Shown one piece after another: positions 1 to 8,191 of a stretch of 64,000 bases of DNA. The DNA is from Bradyrhizobium roseum (GTDB taxonomy: Bacteria; Pseudomonadota; Alphaproteobacteria; Rhizobiales; Xanthobacteraceae). The stretch lies in NCBI RefSeq assembly GCF_030413175.1, contig NZ_CP129212.1:4936450-5000449 (forward strand), in the 5' to 3' direction. The stretch's first letter is position 1; every line of letters starts with the position of its first letter. A program made the position numbers and the translations under genes. The notes under the pieces are model-generated. The model saw only the letters and a program-made list of their open reading frames with translations, did not search any database and had not been told where the DNA came from.

Positions 1-1356
1 ATCGGCGTCCGCAACGTGCTGGTCGGCAAGACGCATATGGCGCCCGACCTCGAGGGCCTGAAGAATCTCGGCATCCCCCCAGATTCCATCATCGGCGTGC
101 ACGTCTCGGAATGCGGTTTTGAGCCCTATGAGCGCGACGACGGCCTGCACCCGACCGGCCGCCCGCGCCCGGCCTACGACAATTACCTGCGCAAACACGG
201 CTATGACGCGCCGAACCCGTGGGAGCACTGGGCCAATTCCGGCGCGGCCGACGACGGCTCCCTGCAGAACGGCTGGCTGTTGGTCCACGCCGACAAGGCC
301 GCGCGCGTGCCGGACGAGCATTCCGAAACGCCCTACATGACGCGGCGCGCGATGGAGTTCATCGCAGAGGCCCAGGACGACGGCCGGCCCTGGTGCCTGC
401 ATCTGTCCTACATCAAGCCGCACTGGCCCTATATCGCGCCGGAGCCCTACGCCAGCATGTTCGGGCCCGATGACGTCAAGCCCGCGATCCGCTCGCAGCA
501 GGAACGCGCCGACGCGCACCCGGTGTTCGCCGCCTACATGGACATGCGCTATTCCCGCAACATGTCGCGCGACGAGGCGCGCGAAAAGGTCATCCCGACC
601 TATATGGGCCTGATCAAGCAGATCGACGACCAGATGGGCGTCCTGATGCACTTCCTCGAAGCGCGCGGCCTGCTCGACAATACGATGGTCGTGTTCACGT
701 CGGACCATGGCGACTATCTCGGCGACCACTGGATGGGCGAAAAGGACCTGTTCCACGAGCAGTCGGCCAAAATCCCGCTGATTGTGATCGATCCCTCGCC
801 GGCCGCCGACGCCACGCGCGGCACCGTCAGCAACGCGCTGGTCGAGGCGATCGATCTGGCGCCGACCTTCCTCGACTATTTCGGCTCGACGCCGCCGGAC
901 CACATCCTCGAAGGCCGTTCGCTCCTGCCGCTGCTGCACGGCGGCAAGCCCGCCGACTGGCGCAAGGTGGTGTTCTCCGAATACGACTACGCCATGCAGG
1001 ATGTCCGCGTGATGCTGAACCAGCCGATCGAGCGCTGCCGGCTGTTCATGGTGTTCGACGGCCGCTGGAAATTCATCCACGCCTCCGGCTTCCGCCCGAT
1101 GCTCTACGATCTCGAAACCGATCCGCAGGAGTTTGTCGATCGCGGCGCTGATCCTGCGTGCGCCGATGTCGTCGCGCGGCTGCAGTCCGAACTGTTCGAC
1201 TGGGCGCTGCATCCGAAAATGCACATCACGACGCCGAACGCCAAGATCGCAGCCTATGCCGCCCAGCAATTGCAGGTGAAGAACGGCGTCCTGATCGGCA
1301 TCTGGGACGAGGCCGAACTCGGCGCGATCAGGGAGAAGATCGGGATGAAGCCTTGA
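1..1356 (+). CDS. Sulfatase/phosphonate monoester hydrolase family protein (5' end missing)
   Basis: The reading frame is open from base 1, so the N-terminus lies outside the window; 451 codons are visible. The fragment has the marks of the alkaline-phosphatase superfamily, phosphonate monoesterase/choline-sulfatase branch: an early V-G-K-T-H-M segment, then T-S-D-H-G-D-Y-L-G-D-H (metal ligands D-H-G, about base 700) followed by G-E-K-D-L-F-H-E. Members hydrolyse sulfate or phosphonate/phosphate monoesters using a formylglycine made from a Cys in a C-x-P-x-R motif. That motif should lie upstream and cannot be seen here, so substrate and activity are not proven. It ends 3 bases before the convergent AraC-type gene. 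Confidence 0.85.
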   Translation: MGVRNVLVGKTHMAPDLEGLKNLGIPPDSIIGVHVSECGFEPYERDDGLHPTGRPRPAYDNYLRKHGYDAPNPWEHWANSGAADDGSLQNGWLLVHADKAARVPDEHSETPYMTRRAMEFIAEAQDDGRPWCLHLSYIKPHWPYIAPEPYASMFGPDDVKPAIRSQQERADAHPVFAAYMDMRYSRNMSRDEAREKVIPTYMGLIKQIDDQMGVLMHFLEARGLLDNTMVVFTSDHGDYLGDHWMGEKDLFHEQSAKIPLIVIDPSPAADATRGTVSNALVEAIDLAPTFLDYFGSTPPDHILEGRSLLPLLHGGKPADWRKVVFSEYDYAMQDVRVMLNQPIERCRLFMVFDGRWKFIHASGFRPMLYDLETDPQEFVDRGADPACADVVARLQSELFDWALHPKMHITTPNAKIAAYAAQQLQVKNGVLIGIWDEAELGAIREKIGMKP

Positions 1357-1359
1357 TTG

Positions 1360-2337
1360 CTACTCCGACGATATCTGCGCCTGCCGCCAGGCGGCGGGCG
1401 GCGTTCCTACCATCCGGCGAAACGCGCGGTTGAAGGCGGCCTCGGAATCGTAGCCGACGGCTTCGGCCACGCGCGCGACCGGATCGCGGCCGGAAGCGAG
1501 CAGGCCGGCCGCGAGCTGCATGCGCCAGCGCGTCAGGTACTGCATCGGCGGCAGCCCGATCAGATGGGTGAAGCGCTGCGCGAGCGTCGACCGTGACAGG
1601 CCCACGGACTTCGCGAGTTCATCCAGCGTCCAGTCCGCAGCAGGGTTGCCGTGCAGAAGATTCAGCGCCTGACCGACGTGTCGGTCGCCGAGGCCGGCCA
1701 GCCAGCCGGTCTGTTCGGGGCCAAGCGCTTCGATATGGCACCGGATCGCCTCGACGAACAGCAACTCGCCCAGCCGGGCGAGGACGCCCTCTCCGCCGGT
1801 CCGGCGTTCCTCGGTTTCGGCCCTTGCGGCACGGATCAGGAAGGCCAGTCCCGAATTCTCGCGATAGGAACTTCGCCGCAGGTGCATGACCGCCGGCAGT
1901 GCCTCCAGCAGCGGATTGAAAGGACGCGCATCGCAGCCGAGAAATCCGCACAGAATGCGCGCGTCGGCAGGTCCGTTGTCACCGAACTGGATCCGATGGG
2001 GCAGCTGATCGGTCGTCGGCTGATGATAGTAGCTCATGTCAGGAATCGCCTGCATGCCCGGACCGCTGGAAAGCACATGGGCCGCGCCTTGCGGAAACGC
2101 GATGATGTCGCCGGCGTCGAGCCGCACGGATGGCTGATCGATCAGCCCGCCCCAGCAGCTGCCATCGATCACGACGTGATATTCGATGACATGCTGCGCT
2201 CCCGGCAGCACGGCGGAAGCGCAGGCAGCCGATGCCGGCGCCGCGGCGACCCATGGCGCGCGGACGTCGAGATGAAAGAACATTGCACTGCTGAGCCGTA
2301 CGGCGCGCAACACATCGGACAGGGCATCCGCCCCCAT
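1360..2337 (-). CDS. AraC family transcriptional regulator (cupin N-terminal domain)
   Basis: A 325-residue regulator. The N-terminal part (about 1-190) resembles the AraC_binding/cupin_6 fold, with an 'AGDIIAFPQG'-type sugar/ligand-binding strand. The C-terminal 100 residues hold the two AraC helix-turn-helix motifs: 'LDELAKSVGLSRSTLAQRF' and a second ending in 'GYDSEAAFNRAFRRMVGTPP'. I chose the ATG at 2337 because GGAG lies 8 bases upstream; a GTG 30 bases further upstream is also in frame. It is divergent from the methyltransferase gene at 2489 and probably controls it or itself from the shared 150-bp gap. The ligand is unknown. Confidence 0.88.
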   Translation of the reverse strand: MGADALSDVLRAVRLSSAMFFHLDVRAPWVAAAPASAACASAVLPGAQHVIEYHVVIDGSCWGGLIDQPSVRLDAGDIIAFPQGAAHVLSSGPGMQAIPDMSYYHQPTTDQLPHRIQFGDNGPADARILCGFLGCDARPFNPLLEALPAVMHLRRSSYRENSGLAFLIRAARAETEERRTGGEGVLARLGELLFVEAIRCHIEALGPEQTGWLAGLGDRHVGQALNLLHGNPAADWTLDELAKSVGLSRSTLAQRFTHLIGLPPMQYLTRWRMQLAAGLLASGRDPVARVAEAVGYDSEAAFNRAFRRMVGTPPAAWRQAQISSE

Positions 2338-2488
2338 CGTCGCAGCTCCAATCGGACGCTCGATCACGCTCTTCGGACGAACGGCAAAAAATAGGAATGA
2401 TTTAGACGCTCAGTCAAGCCATCCGGCAGTCTGGTCATTTGCCTCGCCCGCGCAAGGACCTATGTCCGGCGCAGCAATGGAGGCTGCA

Positions 2489-3562
2489 ATGAACATGATG
2501 GTGAGAGAACTGAACCAGCAGAAGCTGGAAGACTTCGTGACGCGGATGCTGGGTGACCTGGGCGCCGCCATGATTGCGCCGCTGGTGCGCATCGGCGACG
2601 AACTCGGGCTGTACAGCGCGCTTGCCGGAGCGGGACCGGTGACGCCGCAACAACTGGCGCGCCGTACCGGGACGGTCGAACGCATGGTGCGCGAATGGCT
2701 CAGCGCCCACGCCGCCGCGGGCTATCTGGACTATGACGTTTCGAGCGAGCGCTTTTCGATGAATCCCGAGCAGGCCATGGTGTTCGGAAACCCGGACAGC
2801 CCGGTCTACATGCTCGGCTCGTTCGAGGTTTGCCAGGCCGTGATGATCGACCAGCCCAAGGTGAGCAAGGCGTTCCGCAATGGCGGTGCCGCCGGTTATC
2901 ACGAGCGGTGCAGCTGCCTGTTCAGCGGAATGTCACGCTTCTTCGCCGTGAGCTACAAGGCTCACCTGGTGCAGGAATGGCTTCCGGCCCTCGACGGCGT
3001 CGTCGACAAGCTGAAGCGCGGCGCGCGGGTTGCCGATATCGGCTGCGGTCATGGCGCCTCGACCATCCTGATGGCGGAAGCGTTCGAGAACTCCACGTTC
3101 TGGGGCGTCGACAACCACGCGGATTCGATCGCCTGCGCCCGCGACGCGGCGGAGCGCGGTGGTGTGGCGGCGAGAACGAGGTTTGATGTCGCAACCGCCA
3201 AGGATTTCACGGGCGGCGACTTCGACCTGATCTGCTGCTTCGATGCGCTGCACGACCTTGGCGATCCCGTCGGGGCGGCGCGGCGGATATTGCAGGCGCT
3301 GACGCCCGACGGCACCTTCATGGCCGTGGAGCCGCGCGCCGGCGACAGGCTGGAGGACAATATCAATCCGGTCGGCCGCCTCTATTATGCCGGCTCCACC
3401 ATGATCTGCACGCCGGTTTCCCTGGCGCAGGAGGTCGGGCTCGCGCTCGGCGGGCAGGCCGGGCCAAAACGGCTCGATATGGTTCTGCGCGACGCCGGCT
3501 TTGGCCGCGTCCGGATCGCCGCCGAGACGCCCTTCAACATCGTGCTCGAAGCACGGCGGTGA
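2489..3562 (+). CDS. SAM-dependent methyltransferase with N-terminal winged helix
   Basis: A 357-residue protein. Residues 1-90 look like a winged-helix dimerisation/DNA-binding-like domain (a helix-rich start, then 'ELGLYSALAGAGPVTPQQLA'). The C-terminal half has class I methyltransferase motif I, 'VADIGCGHGAST', then the acidic strand 'FWGVDNHADS' and motif IV 'FDLICCFDALHDLGDP'. The layout matches Rv2258c-like or O-methyltransferase-like proteins; the substrate cannot be told. I prefer the ATG at 2489 to the upstream in-frame ATGs at 2462 and 2477 because a strong GGAGG sits 5 bases before it. It is transcribed away from the AraC regulator. Confidence 0.85.
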   Translation: MNMMVRELNQQKLEDFVTRMLGDLGAAMIAPLVRIGDELGLYSALAGAGPVTPQQLARRTGTVERMVREWLSAHAAAGYLDYDVSSERFSMNPEQAMVFGNPDSPVYMLGSFEVCQAVMIDQPKVSKAFRNGGAAGYHERCSCLFSGMSRFFAVSYKAHLVQEWLPALDGVVDKLKRGARVADIGCGHGASTILMAEAFENSTFWGVDNHADSIACARDAAERGGVAARTRFDVATAKDFTGGDFDLICCFDALHDLGDPVGAARRILQALTPDGTFMAVEPRAGDRLEDNINPVGRLYYAGSTMICTPVSLAQEVGLALGGQAGPKRLDMVLRDAGFGRVRIAAETPFNIVLEARR

Positions 3563-3633
3563 GGTCAAACGGCGCTGCACCCTTTTGTGAGTCACGAGCA
3601 GCCAATGCTCGCCTTTGGCAAGGATATCTTTTC

Positions 3634-3837
3634 ATGACGCAGACATTTCAAGCAAAGCAAGGCAAACGGGAGCCTGGCCAGGCCGGCTGGATCCTCGATT
3701 ATTGGGTCGCCTGTTCGATCGCAGCGGTGGCGCGCGCCATCCGGCACCACCGCGCCAAGCGCCCGCACGAAGCATGCCGCGATCTCCCCTGCAGCTACGC
3801 CGCATGTTGTGGCGCCAGCGCCGATGCTAGTTCGTGA
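3634..3837 (+). CDS. Possible small protein, unknown function
   Basis: A 67-codon frame beginning at ATG with AAGGA 9 bases upstream. The product has a short amphipathic/hydrophobic middle (W-V-A-C-S-I-A-A-V-A-R-A-I) followed by a basic His/Arg stretch and a Cys-rich tail. I recognise no family. Its last 11 bases overlap the 3' end of the convergent solute-binding-protein gene. Only the ribosome-binding site and the otherwise empty gap support it, so it may be spurious. Confidence 0.3.
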   Translation: MTQTFQAKQGKREPGQAGWILDYWVACSIAAVARAIRHHRAKRPHEACRDLPCSYAACCGASADASS

Positions 3838-4801
3838 TCTTGTATCCCGTCGCCTGCACGATCGGCTGCCAGAACGCGGTGTTGGCGGCGAGCTCTTTCG
3901 TCAGGCCTTCGGGCGTCGAGCCGACCGGGATCAGGCCGATCGCCGCGAGCTTTTCCTTCACCTCGGGCTTGGCGAGCGCGGCAGCCGCCGCCTCGCTCAG
4001 CTTCTTGGCAAAATCCACCGGCGCGCCGGCCGGCAGCCACATGCCGTACCAGGCGTCCGCCACCAGGTCGACGCCGCTCTCCTTCAGGGTCGGCGCCTCG
4101 GGGAGGAACGGCGAACGCTGCGCGCTGCCGATCGCGAGAATCCGGACGTTGCCGGCGCGATGCTGCGGGATGGCGTCGGTCAGCGTGGAAATCGCAAACG
4201 GCATATGGCCGCCGACGAGGTCGTTGACGATCGGCGCGCCGCCGCGATAGGCGACGCGGGTCAGCTTGATACCCAGCGCCTGCTCCAGGCGCGAGCCGGT
4301 GAAGTGCGGAATGGTGCCGTTGCTGGGCACGCCAAAGGTGGCCTGGTCCGGATTGGCCTTCAGCCAGGCGACGAATTGCTTGAAATCCTTCACCTCGGCA
4401 GGAACAGCCTTGCCGATGAAGACGCAGAACTCGAACCGCGTGAGCTGACTGACCGGCACGAAGTCTTTTGCCGCGTCGAAACTCGGCGTCGTCTCGACCA
4501 TCGGCAGCAGGTACATCGTCGGCCCCGTGGTGACCAGGATGGTGGCGCCATCGGGGTTGGCCCCCTTCACCGCCTTGATGCCGATCAGCCCGTCGCCGCC
4601 GGTGCGGTTCTCGACGATGACGTTGCGATCGAGCAATGGCCCGATGTGCTGCGCCAGCAGGCGGCACAGTGCGTCGCCGCCGCCGCCGGCCGCAAAGGGG
4701 AAGATGATTTTTGTCAGCGGGCCCGATTGTGCCAGCGCCCGGCCCGCCCATCCGGTCAATGCCGTTGCGGTGCTTCCGGCCAGAAAATCGCGGCGTTTCA
4801 T
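3827..4801 (-). CDS. Tripartite tricarboxylate transporter substrate-binding protein (Bug/TctC family)
   Basis: A 324-residue periplasmic binding protein. The N-terminus, 'MKRRDFLAGS' followed by a hydrophobic stretch and A-L-A-Q, is a Tat signal peptide. The mature part carries typical Bug features: 'IIFPFAAGGGGDALCR', 'VIVENRTGGDG', and 'VAYRGGAPIVNDLVGGHMPF'. Such proteins capture carboxylates or other small organic acids for TctAB-type transporters or for sensing. No TctA/TctB gene lies next to it, which is common for the many orphan Bug proteins of beta- and alphaproteobacteria. The ligand is unknown. Confidence 0.9.
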   Translation of the reverse strand: MKRRDFLAGSTATALTGWAGRALAQSGPLTKIIFPFAAGGGGDALCRLLAQHIGPLLDRNVIVENRTGGDGLIGIKAVKGANPDGATILVTTGPTMYLLPMVETTPSFDAAKDFVPVSQLTRFEFCVFIGKAVPAEVKDFKQFVAWLKANPDQATFGVPSNGTIPHFTGSRLEQALGIKLTRVAYRGGAPIVNDLVGGHMPFAISTLTDAIPQHRAGNVRILAIGSAQRSPFLPEAPTLKESGVDLVADAWYGMWLPAGAPVDFAKKLSEAAAAALAKPEVKEKLAAIGLIPVGSTPEGLTKELAANTAFWQPIVQATGYKITN

Positions 4802-4859
4802 CCCGTCTCCTCCAACCTTATGGTTATATTTGTAGATCAGCCCGCCAACGCCACCGGCG

Positions 4860-5555
4860 TCAGGCCAGCGCCGTTTCGGCCACCGTCATAACCCCGATCG
4901 CAATAGTGGCAAGCCCCACTGCGCCCTGCAGGCCGCGATTGGCCCAGGTGAGCCGGCGCGCGGAGACCGCGAGCGGCACCGCGATCACCGTCGACAGCGC
5001 GCCCATGCCGATCATCGAGCCGACGCCGAACAGCGCGACGTAGCCCAGGCTGGCCACCGGGCCGGATGCCTGTGCGACCGCCAACACCAGCAGCGCCGCC
5101 GAGCCGGCCATGCCGTGCATCAGGCCGACCAGCAGCGTGCGCCAGCGGAAGCCATGGTCATGCGCATGCGCGGTGCGCTGATGCGGGGCGGTTTCGCCGG
5201 CATGGCTGTGGGCGTGGAAGTGCACCGTGCCGTCGCCATGGCCGTGCCGATGGAAATGCACCCGGTCGCGCCACAGCCGCCATAGCACATGGGCGCCGAG
5301 TCCGATCAGCATGATTCCAACCGCGGTCTCGATCGGGCGGGCCACGCTTTCGGGAATCGCGTGGCCGAGCAGGATGGCGGCGCCGGCGAACACGAACAGC
5401 GTCAGCGTATGGCCGAGGCCCCAGGTCAGCCCGTGCTTGACGATGTCGAGGACGTGGCTGCGGCGCGCGGCGATGCTGGATACGGCGGCGATATGGTCGG
5501 CCTCGAGCGCATGCTGCATGCCCAGCAAAAACCCCAGCCCAAGAATTCCGAACAT
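4860..5555 (-). CDS. His-rich NiCoT/UreH-like membrane protein
   Basis: A 231-residue integral membrane protein with about six helices. The first helix has the nickel/cobalt transporter signature H-x4-D-H ('HALEADH') and the start of the second half has 'GLMHGMAGSAAL', typical of the UreH/HupE-like branch. Between them, roughly residues 95-135, is a cytosolic or periplasmic loop with more than a dozen His residues, a likely metal buffer. The likely role is Ni2+ or Co2+ movement across the inner membrane. There are no urease or hydrogenase genes beside it in this window to settle the metal. It is probably monocistronic; the next gene starts 59 bases downstream of its stop. Confidence 0.8.
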   Translation of the reverse strand: MFGILGLGFLLGMQHALEADHIAAVSSIAARRSHVLDIVKHGLTWGLGHTLTLFVFAGAAILLGHAIPESVARPIETAVGIMLIGLGAHVLWRLWRDRVHFHRHGHGDGTVHFHAHSHAGETAPHQRTAHAHDHGFRWRTLLVGLMHGMAGSAALLVLAVAQASGPVASLGYVALFGVGSMIGMGALSTVIAVPLAVSARRLTWANRGLQGAVGLATIAIGVMTVAETALA

Positions 5556-5611
5556 ACGCCCCCTACTTCGCTCTGTACCTGGTCGGATACCAGCCGGAAG
5601 CCCCGGTCAGG

Positions 5612-5902
5612 TCAAGGCTTCATCAGACGGGCTTTTGATCGACGCCCGGAGCGGCGGTCGGCCCGCCCATGATCCAGCGCGGTGCGCATCATCGCGCCGT
5701 TGGCGGCAGGGTTGGTGAAGCCATGCAGCGTGTTGCCGCAGGCGATGGCATGCCGGTCCCCGACCCCGCCGGTTCGCAACTCTGTCTCAAAATCGACGAC
5801 CGGTCGCGGTGGCGCCGGCGGATCGTCGACACCGGTACAGACCAGCACGCTGGCCTTGTACCGCGCACCCGAATTCGGTCGGTTCGGCGCGTCGGCCACC
5901 GA
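5612..5902 (-). pseudogene. Dienelactone hydrolase family protein, C-terminal remnant
   Basis: The minus-strand frame reads like the last ~95 residues of a dienelactone-hydrolase-like alpha/beta-hydrolase: 'YKASVLVCTGVDDP' (Asp region), a 'VVDFETELRTGGV' helix, 'ACGNTLHGFTNPAA' (His region) and a degraded 'ADRRS' tail. An in-frame TGA stands immediately upstream (5903-5905), and no nucleophile motif (GxCxG) is found in the 500 bp before it, so about two thirds of the gene is gone. The residues after 'ADRRS' look frame-shifted or scrambled. It is a dead remnant rather than a short functional gene. Confidence 0.65.
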
Positions 5903-6042
5903 TCAGCTTGCTACCTCCTGCAGATGGGCAGCGGCCTCGCCGGCCGCTCGCATCACGTCGGTTTGACCCCTCTGAAAGGGCCGTGCCGGAACGATCATCA
6001 AAGCGAGTGCTTAGCGTGGCGCATCTACATTGGAGTCCTGCA

Positions 6043-6459
6043 ATGACCAAATCGAACCTGCTCGCCGCCGCGGCGGTCCTGGCATCCGCGCTCGCCGGTC
6101 CTGCCATGGCGCAAGAAGTCGTCACCAATCCGGGCTATTGCGCACAATTCTATCCGAACGCCAATTGCCAGAACCGGGGACCCGGGAGCCCCTACACCGG
6201 CAGCTATCAGCGTCAGGTCTATCGCGATGCGGCTGATCAGGGCCGTGCCTGGCACAACAGCTACAACCGCTGGGACGGTAACGACGGCTTCTGGCCGGGC
6301 CATGTCGCGGCCGGCGTCGTCGGCGGCGCGGTCGGCACGGCGGCTGCGATCGCCACCTCGCCGTTCGGTGGCAACGAATATGCCCGCCGCAACGGGTTCG
6401 TCTGCGTTCCCGGCACGGTGTTCCGCGGCGAGGACGGCCGGCAGCATCTCTGCCAATAG
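6043..6459 (+). CDS. Small secreted protein, unknown function
   Basis: A 138-residue protein with a clear Sec signal peptide (positively charged start, Ala/Leu-rich core, cleavage after 'GPAMA'). The mature part has four Cys: an N-terminal pair ('GYCAQFYPNANCQ') and a C-terminal pair ('FVCVPGT ... HLCQ'), which suggests two disulfides in the periplasm. Between them is a Gly/Ala-rich hydrophobic stretch ('VAAGVVGGAVGTAAAIA') like a membrane-inserted glycine zipper. I do not recognise the family beyond its being a typical rhizobial secreted hypothetical. A rho-independent terminator follows directly. Confidence 0.75.
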   Translation: MTKSNLLAAAAVLASALAGPAMAQEVVTNPGYCAQFYPNANCQNRGPGSPYTGSYQRQVYRDAADQGRAWHNSYNRWDGNDGFWPGHVAAGVVGGAVGTAAAIATSPFGGNEYARRNGFVCVPGTVFRGEDGRQHLCQ

Positions 6460-6482
6460 GCGCATTGCGAATCGCGTTCGGG

Positions 6483-6512
6483 AAAAGGCGGCTGCAAGGG
6501 CCGCCTTTTTCA
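6483..6512 (+). terminator. Rho-independent terminator of the secreted protein gene
   Basis: An inverted repeat AAAAGGCGGC / GCCGCCTTTTT with a 7-base loop, 24 bases after the stop codon at 6459. The T run lies on the plus strand. Confidence 0.85.
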
Positions 6513-6634
6513 TGCGGGAGCGGTGAAAGCGGCGGCTTGGGTTCTGGCCCTTGGCGGCCAAGTCTGATATTCGAGCCGCCGAAGCCCGGATCGCGCGGCG
6601 GGACGTTGTCCTCCCGCCCCGGCCACTTCGAATC

Positions 6635-6709
6635 GCCGGTTTAGCTCAGCGGTAGAGCAGCGGTTTTGTAAACCGAAGGTCGGGAGTTCAATCCTCTCAA
6701 CCGGCACCA
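6635..6709 (+). tRNA. tRNA-Thr (anticodon TGT)
   Basis: The acceptor arms GCCGGTT and AACCGGC pair perfectly and flank a D-arm with AGCTC...GAGC, an anticodon arm with loop TTTGTAA (anticodon TGT, decoding ACA), and a T-arm with GTTCAATCC. The CCA end is encoded (6707-6709). The 3' 43 bases recur as an exact direct repeat at 10342-10384, which makes this gene the likely integration site of the island that follows. Confidence 0.95.
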
Positions 6710-6821
6710 CAAACACCCCTTAAATTACAGCACTTTTCCCTCCTTTCGAGCTGCGGCGAACGCGGCGAGAACGGCGGAAACAGCGGTCTTATCAGTCCCA
6801 AATTCAGGATTATTTGACGAC

Positions 6822-7055
6822 GTGGTGACGAACCTGAATCCGACAAGCGGCAGGCCGATCGTCTATATGCTGGACCTTGTCGGCCGCCATAGGAGTGAAC
6901 TGATCCGACTGCAGACGGCCCTAGAAACCATGAGCACGACGATCCCGATACTACCAGGTCGGATCAGCGAAGCGGTCGCGGACGTTGCTCGACCACCGAG
7001 CCTGAAGCCGCGGGGCTGGCGGCCGCCCAACGATGACTATGAGGTCCCGTTCTGA
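6822..7055 (+). CDS. Hypothetical protein in island
   Basis: A 77-residue frame starting with GTG. It has a plausible helical segment (about 18-40, 'LDLVGRHRSELIRLQTALE'), then a Pro-rich tail ending 'PPNDDYEVPF'. I recognise no family, and no clear ribosome-binding site lies before the GTG. It ends 8 bases before the stop of the convergent Fic gene. Its position in the island and its full-length open frame are the only support. Confidence 0.4.
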   Translation: MVTNLNPTSGRPIVYMLDLVGRHRSELIRLQTALETMSTTIPILPGRISEAVADVARPPSLKPRGWRPPNDDYEVPF

Positions 7056-7063
7056 TTCCGCCT

Positions 7064-7660
7064 CTAGTCGGCGTCCCGCAGCTGGGCCTCTAGCAATCGA
7101 GCCAAGTAAGCTTCGAGCTCGGAAAAGTCCAAATTTCCCTCGTGCCAAGCCCGGTCCGCCGCGCGGAGGCCGTCGACATATCCGCGCCGATCTTCGCGAA
7201 TACGTTCAGGGACTATCTTCTTGCCCGGCAACAATCCGCCAGATTTTGTGCAAAGCAAGTAGTAGCAAGTAGCGCGGGCCGTTCTACCATTGCCCTCAAT
7301 AAACGGGTGGATCCAATTCAACCGCCACAGGCCATAGGCCGCCATTTCCGTGGCACTCCAATTGAACCAGTTTTCGTGGATCGTCGAAATGAACCGATCC
7401 ATTAACTCGGGCACATCTTTGAAGTGGGGCGGCAGATGGTTGCCTACGTATATGGGCTCCTCTCGAAATCGGCCGCCGAATTGGGATATATTGGCGACTG
7501 CGACATGATTGAGCGACCAAAGAGTGAATTTGTCGAAGGCAGTGTGGCCCTGCTTTAGTCCGATTTCGACGCAATTCGTCAGAAGATCGTATTGCCGGAA
7601 CAGGTTCTTCTCCTGCACCAGATCGTATAGCTCTCGGTCGTCACCTTCCGATACGATCAT
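7064..7660 (-). CDS. Fic domain protein (putative AMPylator/toxin)
   Basis: A 198-residue protein made almost entirely of one Fic domain. The full active-site motif H-P-F-I-E-G-N-G-R-T-A-R is present (residues 118-129), with catalytic His118 and the two Arg of the ATP-binding loop. Such enzymes transfer AMP or another nucleotide moiety to a hydroxyl side chain of a target protein. Single-domain forms are often toxins held in check by an antitoxin bearing an (S/T)xxxE(G/N) helix. The gene starts just 3 bases after a rho-independent terminator and downstream of a small gene (7695-7910), which may hold its expression low. The target is unknown. Confidence 0.85.
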   Translation of the reverse strand: MIVSEGDDRELYDLVQEKNLFRQYDLLTNCVEIGLKQGHTAFDKFTLWSLNHVAVANISQFGGRFREEPIYVGNHLPPHFKDVPELMDRFISTIHENWFNWSATEMAAYGLWRLNWIHPFIEGNGRTARATCYYLLCTKSGGLLPGKKIVPERIREDRRGYVDGLRAADRAWHEGNLDFSELEAYLARLLEAQLRDAD

Positions 7661-7662
7661 AC

Positions 7663-7687
7663 AAAAAGAGCCCGCTCAGCGGGCTCT
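7663..7687 (-). terminator. Terminator between the small gene and fic
   Basis: A 9-bp stem (AGAGCCCGC/GCGGGCTCT) with loop TCA, followed on the minus strand by five T. It lies between the stop of the small gene at 7695 and the fic start at 7660, so it should stop most transcription before fic. Confidence 0.8.
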
Positions 7688-7694
7688 CCCTTGC

Positions 7695-7910
7695 TCACTT
7701 GACAGTGGTCCGCATTAGGATGCTGCCGGCTGCCTTAGTGGCCGTTTCCTTGGTAATACCGGAATGCTCCGGTGCGTTCCCATACGCAAAGCTGATGCGC
7801 TGTTGAAACAACTGCTCATTCGTCACGCCGGTTTCCCGGGCCTGTTGCAGAAGGCGGTCAAGTTCCGGGCGCGCGGGAGCCTGTTTTAGTGCCGATTTTC
7901 TGATAGCCAT
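7695..7910 (-). CDS. Small protein upstream of fic, possible antitoxin
   Basis: A 71-residue basic/helical protein with a good ribosome-binding site (GGAGAA, 7 bases before ATG). Residues 29-48, 'VTNEQLFQQRISFAYGNAPE', look like the motif region of small proteins found beside Fic/Doc genes in alphaproteobacteria. S40-x3-G44-N45 lines up with the antitoxin motif (S/T)xxxE(G/N), except that the inhibitory Glu is Gly. An inverted repeat ATACCTT/AAGGTAT (7941-7968) lies 31 bases upstream and could be an operator. It is in the same direction as fic but separated from it by a terminator. The antitoxin role is an inference. Confidence 0.55.
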   Translation of the reverse strand: MAIRKSALKQAPARPELDRLLQQARETGVTNEQLFQQRISFAYGNAPEHSGITKETATKAAGSILMRTTVK

Positions 7911-8191
7911 TTTTGGTTCTCCCGAGTTTCGTGGGCCAAGATACCTTAGCCATTTCTTAAGAAGGTATAACGACCACCCCCCGTAGAACAGCGGGGATAG
8001 AAAATATTTCCAATCGGCGGCGTACCAGATTCGCTTGGGAAATTGGCGGGTCGGCAACACCGAACCGTGAATTGTGGGCCGGTGTCCCAAAAGTGTCACG
8101 TACGGCAACCCGCCGCTAAAGACGCACACAATCGCGTGCACTCGTCCCGATATTTTTTCTTTGTTCGCTCACCGCCCCCGTTCGACGGCGA

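Noticed and set aside
6510..6716. An open frame on the minus strand reading 'VPVERIELPTFGLQ', also present at 10191-10448.
   Set aside because: It is the reverse translation of the tRNA-Thr 3' end and its copy. This phrase is a well-known false protein from tRNA genes.
7367..7384. S92-T-I-H-E96-N97 in the Fic protein matches the inhibitory motif (S/T)xxxE(G/N).
   Set aside because: It lies inside the Fic core about 20 residues before the HPF motif, not in an N- or C-terminal inhibitory helix, so the match is probably chance.
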